A DNA stretch of 64,000 nt from Collinsella sp. AK_207A (GTDB lineage: Bacteria; Actinomycetota; Coriobacteriia; Coriobacteriales; Coriobacteriaceae), in contig NZ_CABWID010000010.1 of the NCBI RefSeq assembly GCF_902501965.1, forward strand, positions 186,001 through 250,000, written 5' to 3'. The stretch's first letter is position 1. The number at the start of each line of letters is the position of its first letter. Under the pieces are notes generated by a model, which was not told the DNA's origin, made no database searches, and worked only from the letters and a program-made list of their open reading frames with translations. The position numbers were made by a program, and so were the translations under genes. This document shows positions 60,863-64,000 of this stretch, in pieces.

Positions 60863-62146
60863 CTACTCCCAGCCCCACTGGCCGTTCACGAACACGGGAA
60901 TCTCCTCGCCATCGGCAGTGATGCCTACGATATCGAGGTCATCCGTTCCGATCATAAAGTCCACGTGCGTGGCGGAATGATTGACATGCGCGGCCTGAAG
61001 CTCCGCGGACGTCATGTCGTAGCCGCCCTCCAGGCACTCGGCAAACCCGATACCCAGTGCGAGGTGACAGCTCGCATTCTCGTCGTAGAGGGTGTCGTAG
61101 AAGAGAATCTCGCTCTCGCGGATAGGCGTGTTCTTGCTGATGAGCGCAGCCTCGCCCAACCGACGCGCACCTTCATCCGTGTCCAAGATGCTCTGCAGCG
61201 TGGCACGGCCCACCTCGGCGTCGAAGTCGACCACGCGACCGGCCTCAAAGCGCAACCAGAACCGGTCGACCCTGTTGCCATGGTGAATGAGCGGCAGCGC
61301 GGAGTGCACGATACCGTCCACGCGCGTGCAATCCGGCGAGGTGAACACCTCCTCCGTGGGGATGTTGGGGAAGAACGGATGCCCGTCGGGCGTCTCACCG
61401 CGCCCGCCGGCCCAGATGCCGCCCGGATTAAGGCCCACCACCAGGTCCGTTCCATTCTCGCTCGTATAGTGGAGGCGGTCGAAGTGCTTGCCATTCAGGA
61501 ACCGCAGGTTCTTCTCAAAGGTCGCGTCGTGCAGCTCCCAATCCGCCTCGGGGTCCTCGCCGTCCGCGCGCGCCACGGAAAGGATGGCGCGCCACAGACG
61601 ATACACCGCCACTTCGTCATCCTCGCAGTCCGGAAACACCTGCCGCGCCCACGCCGCCACCGGCGCGCCGGCAATGCACCACGGGTTGATGTTGAAGTCG
61701 AGGCCATGGCGGAATGCGCGGCACTGGGTGTTCTGCGCCTTCGAAGCGGCGGCGGGTTTGGCAGGGTCGATACCCTTCAGCGCCGCAGGGTCCGCACCCT
61801 CCACGAAGATGAAGCACGCGCCCGCCTCGGCAAGGGAATCCAGCTGCACGCGTTGCCACTCGGGCGTCTGCTCGAACCAGCTCGCCGCCACGTTCTCGTA
61901 CGTCAAACGGGAAACGACGTCATCGCCCCAGATAACCGTCACATGCCCCGCGCCCGCTGCGTATGCGCGCGCCACCAGAATGCGGCAGAAGTCCGCACGT
62001 TCAACCGGGCACCGAATCACGACCTCCTGGTCACGCTTGACGTTCACGCCCTTGCGAACAATGAGGTCCGCATAGCGCTCGAGCTGCGGCACGAGCTTGC
62101 TCATGCCGATTCGGGCATCTTCCCTGGTGATCTTTGCCACGACCAT
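60863..62146 (-). CDS. M29-family (thermophilic type) aminopeptidase
   Basis: 427 residues. The family features are present: an N-terminal LERYADLIVRKGVNVKRDQEVVIRCP, NIPTEEVFTSPD with metal-binding Glu, LHYTSENGTDLVVGL, FDAEVGRATLQSIL, LGEAALI and the C-terminal NHSATHVDFMIGTDDLDIVG with catalytic His/Tyr-type ligands. It removes N-terminal residues from peptides with two metal ions. ATG at 62146 has SD GGAAGGGAAG; upstream codons do not belong to the family. Single gene. Confidence 0.93.
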   Translation of the reverse strand: MVVAKITREDARIGMSKLVPQLERYADLIVRKGVNVKRDQEVVIRCPVERADFCRILVARAYAAGAGHVTVIWGDDVVSRLTYENVAASWFEQTPEWQRVQLDSLAEAGACFIFVEGADPAALKGIDPAKPAAASKAQNTQCRAFRHGLDFNINPWCIAGAPVAAWARQVFPDCEDDEVAVYRLWRAILSVARADGEDPEADWELHDATFEKNLRFLNGKHFDRLHYTSENGTDLVVGLNPGGIWAGGRGETPDGHPFFPNIPTEEVFTSPDCTRVDGIVHSALPLIHHGNRVDRFWLRFEAGRVVDFDAEVGRATLQSILDTDEGARRLGEAALISKNTPIRESEILFYDTLYDENASCHLALGIGFAECLEGGYDMTSAELQAAHVNHSATHVDFMIGTDDLDIVGITADGEEIPVFVNGQWGWE

Positions 62147-62287
62147 GAAACGGCTTCCCTTCCTGTGGTGACGCGGACTCGCAATCCGCCGGACCCACCT
62201 TTTTGCATACGGACAGAACGGGTGGACCACCCGATTCCAAGTGATCCACCCGTCATCGCTCACATCAAGCCATCGCCGCGCGACGAG

Positions 62288-62914
62288 CTACTTGCGCTTA
62301 CCGCGCTTACCGGCCTTCTTGGCCTCCTTGTCGGCGCGCTTGGAATCCTCCTTGGAGGCCCCGCGCTCGACCGTGGCGCTGAGCCGTGCCTCGCTCATGC
62401 CCTCGGCCTTGGCACGCGCCTCGTTGCGGATGGGACGAATCTTGACGAAGTCGAAGATGAACGCCGCAAAGATAGCAATGTAGGCAATCGCCACCGTGGC
62501 ATACTCCACCACGGAAAGGGTAGCTGAGGGCTTGTTCCCCGCAAACGAGAACAGGATGAACGCCACAACGATCACGGCAATACCCGCAGCGATGAGAATC
62601 ATCCAGATCTTGCGATAGCGGTTGTAGTCAAAGTCCTCGCGCATGAGAACGTTTGCAGCCGCAAAAACACGGTCGTCATGCCGGCGAATCTCGGCCTTGC
62701 GGGCGCGCTTCTCCTCGCGCGACAGACCGGAAAGGTCCTCGCCGCGCTCAGCCTGCTGGCGCTTGGCCTTGGAATTGGCGGGGACCACGCGGACGGACTC
62801 GGCCGCAGTGCGCGCCGGCTTGGCGGAACCGGCGGACTTGCGCATCATGCCGCCCTTGGTCTCACCGCGCAGGCGCTCCTGGGTTCGCTTGTTCTGGGGA
62901 CTACGGGTGCTCAC
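62288..62914 (-). CDS. Unknown membrane protein with two helices and basic tails
   Basis: 208 residues. Residues 1-98 are basic and hydrophilic (AKRQQAERGEDLSGLSREEKRARKAEIRRHDD), followed by two membrane helices (about 100-120 and 130-152) and a Lys/Arg-rich tail. The helices are separated only by a short loop, so both ends lie in the cytoplasm. I do not recognise the family. GTG at 62914 is preferred because SD AAGGAG precedes it by 10 bases and overlaps the purC stop; internal ATGs are alternatives. Confidence 0.7.
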   Translation of the reverse strand: MSTRSPQNKRTQERLRGETKGGMMRKSAGSAKPARTAAESVRVVPANSKAKRQQAERGEDLSGLSREEKRARKAEIRRHDDRVFAAANVLMREDFDYNRYRKIWMILIAAGIAVIVVAFILFSFAGNKPSATLSVVEYATVAIAYIAIFAAFIFDFVKIRPIRNEARAKAEGMSEARLSATVERGASKEDSKRADKEAKKAGKRGKRK

Positions 62915-62918
62915 GTGC

Positions 62919-63803
62919 CTACTGCTCCTTCTTGCTCTCGAACTTGCTGCCGGTGATGATCTCGAACGCCTCGCGATACCGCGCCGACGTACCCTCGATG
63001 ACATCCTGGGGCAGCTCGGGCGCCTCGCCCTTGAAGTCCCAGTTGGCCTTCAGCCAGTTGCGCACGAACTGCTTGTCGTAGCTGGGCTGGACCTTGCCCT
63101 CCTCATAGGAGTCCGCCGGCCAGAAGCGGCTGGAGTCCGGGGTAAGGCACTCGTCGATGAGCGTGACCTTACCGTCGATGATGCCGAACTCGAACTTGGT
63201 GTCGGCGATGATGATGCCGCGGGTCAGCGCGTACTCGGCCGCCGCGGTGTAGATCTTGAGGGAGAGGTCGCGGATTTGTGCGGCAATATCCTCGCCCACG
63301 ATCTCGGCGCAGCGCTCGTACGAGATGTTCTCGTCATGCTCGCCCAGCGCCGCCTTGGTGGACGGGGTGAAAATCGGCTCGGGAAGCTTGGAAGCCTCGA
63401 CCAGGCCCTCGGGGAGCTTGATGCCGCACACGGTGCGATCCTGGTCGTAGGTCTTCTTGCCGGAACCGGTCAGGTAACCGCGCACGATGCACTCGATGGG
63501 GATGGTCTTGGCCTTCTTCACCAGCATGGAACGGCCGGCCAGGTAGCTCGCGTACTTCTGGAACTCCTCGGGATAGTCGGCCGTGTCGCACGAGATGAGG
63601 TGGTTGGGCACCAGGTCGGCGAACTTGTGGAACCAGAACTCGGAGATGCGGTTCAGCACCTCGCCCTTGAAGGGAATCTCATCCGGCAGGATGTAGTCGA
63701 AAGCCGAGATGCGGTCGGATGCCACCATCAGCAGGGCGTCACCCGTATCGTAGATATCGCGGACCTTGCCATGCGAATCGGGACGAAGCTCCATCTGTGC
63801 CAC
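62919..63803 (-). CDS. purC: Phosphoribosylaminoimidazole-succinocarboxamide synthase PurC
   Basis: 294 residues. GKVRDIYD, MVASDRISAFDYIL, ECIVRGYLTGSGKKTY, FTPSTKA, IADTKFEFG and DECLTPDSSRFW are the standard SAICAR synthase motifs of the longer (type II-like) PurC group. It joins aspartate to CAIR in purine synthesis. GTG at 63803 has SD AAAGGAG at 10 bases; ATG at 63794 is the alternative. The next gene begins 4 bases after the stop, so they are co-transcribed. Confidence 0.96.
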   Translation of the reverse strand: MAQMELRPDSHGKVRDIYDTGDALLMVASDRISAFDYILPDEIPFKGEVLNRISEFWFHKFADLVPNHLISCDTADYPEEFQKYASYLAGRSMLVKKAKTIPIECIVRGYLTGSGKKTYDQDRTVCGIKLPEGLVEASKLPEPIFTPSTKAALGEHDENISYERCAEIVGEDIAAQIRDLSLKIYTAAAEYALTRGIIIADTKFEFGIIDGKVTLIDECLTPDSSRFWPADSYEEGKVQPSYDKQFVRNWLKANWDFKGEAPELPQDVIEGTSARYREAFEIITGSKFESKKEQ

Positions 63804-63974
63804 TGGTGACCAGCTCCTTTGCGGTCGATGTTGCAGGTTGCAACCTCGTATTGTATCCCATACGCGTACCGCGCGCGGCGCAAAGGGTCGGCTTGACGCA
63901 GAGGCCATCGGCAAAGGGAGGGCGTTTCACGTGAATCAGATGCTGCCCGCTTCAGGTACTGCCCGCTGGCAGAT

Positions 63975-64000
63975 CTAATCCTCCGCCTGCTCGCGCGGCA
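63975..64000 (-). CDS. Possible C-terminal end of a gene entering from the right
   Basis: On the minus strand the last codons before TAG at 63975-63977 read PREQAED. The acidic, gene-like end and the following 170-base gap before purC suggest a stop codon of a gene outside the window, but only eight codons are visible. Confidence 0.25.

Overview
The window is high-GC, densely coded bacterial chromosome, with most genes on the minus strand. It looks like a gut actinobacterium of the class Coriobacteriia (Collinsella/Enorma-like). The grounds are inference from content: an Ech-type [NiFe] hydrogenase with a flavodiiron protein, an NRAMP-related Mg transporter beside an MgtE-N/CBS protein, a CbiMN-Q-O metal uptake system, large sortase-type surface proteins and the tilS-hpt-ftsH gene order. 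No 16S rRNA or other species marker is present.

Layout. 1-10.2 kb: a truncated membrane protein, a flavodoxin, a heterodimeric ABC exporter, the SRP RNA, a TadA-glycerate kinase fusion, tRNA-Ser, an OatA-like acyltransferase, LemA, and the decayed tail of a YhgE/Pip-like gene. 10.2-13.5 kb: NRAMP-like transporter plus MgtE-N/CBS protein behind a leader that can hide its Shine-Dalgarno (SD) site. 13.5-15.3 kb: an AT-richer island with a four-arm palindromic repeat and a DUF559-like nuclease gene. 15.3-22.4 kb: a degenerate polysaccharide deacetylase, PRC-barrel and YtxH proteins, a stand-alone cyanophycin-synthetase-N-like domain, a CNNM/CorC-type transporter, a hemolysin III-like protein and a DUF362 ferredoxin protein. 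22.6-30.1 kb: a second copy of the four-arm repeat, the ech operon (fused echAB, echC, echD, echE, echF) and a flavodiiron protein. 30.2-36.1 kb: an orphan IS3-type OrfA, an EF-G-like GTPase and a MacB-like transporter. 36.2-41.1 kb: a cobalamin riboswitch reading into a 1516-residue surface protein. 41.2-48.1 kb: an RNA uracil methyltransferase, a PHP phosphatase, an aminotransferase and an LPXTG surface protein with a poly-G promoter. 48.3-57.5 kb: ftsH-hpt-tilS, hsp20, a tail-anchored protein, cysteine desulfurase, an unlisted 43-residue membrane protein and phosphoglucomutase. 57.6-64 kb: cbiO-cbiQ-cbiMN, tRNA-Lys, an M29 aminopeptidase, a membrane protein and purC.

How the parts may fit. 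The Ech hydrogenase needs nickel. The CbiMNQO-type importer lacks a B12 riboswitch but carries three copies of the heptamer GTAACAT upstream, and the ech operon has one copy in its upstream region, so nickel supply and hydrogenase may be co-regulated (inference). B12 itself seems to be handled by the riboswitch-controlled surface protein, whose alpha/alpha-toroid-like domain recalls the helical domain of animal cobalamin carriers. The two four-arm repeats share the same design: each has two pairs of the palindrome GATACTTTATC spaced exactly 41 bp centre to centre, the pairs facing each other. They are the most unusual non-coding structure seen here. Several smaller palindrome families sit at gene ends and in promoters.
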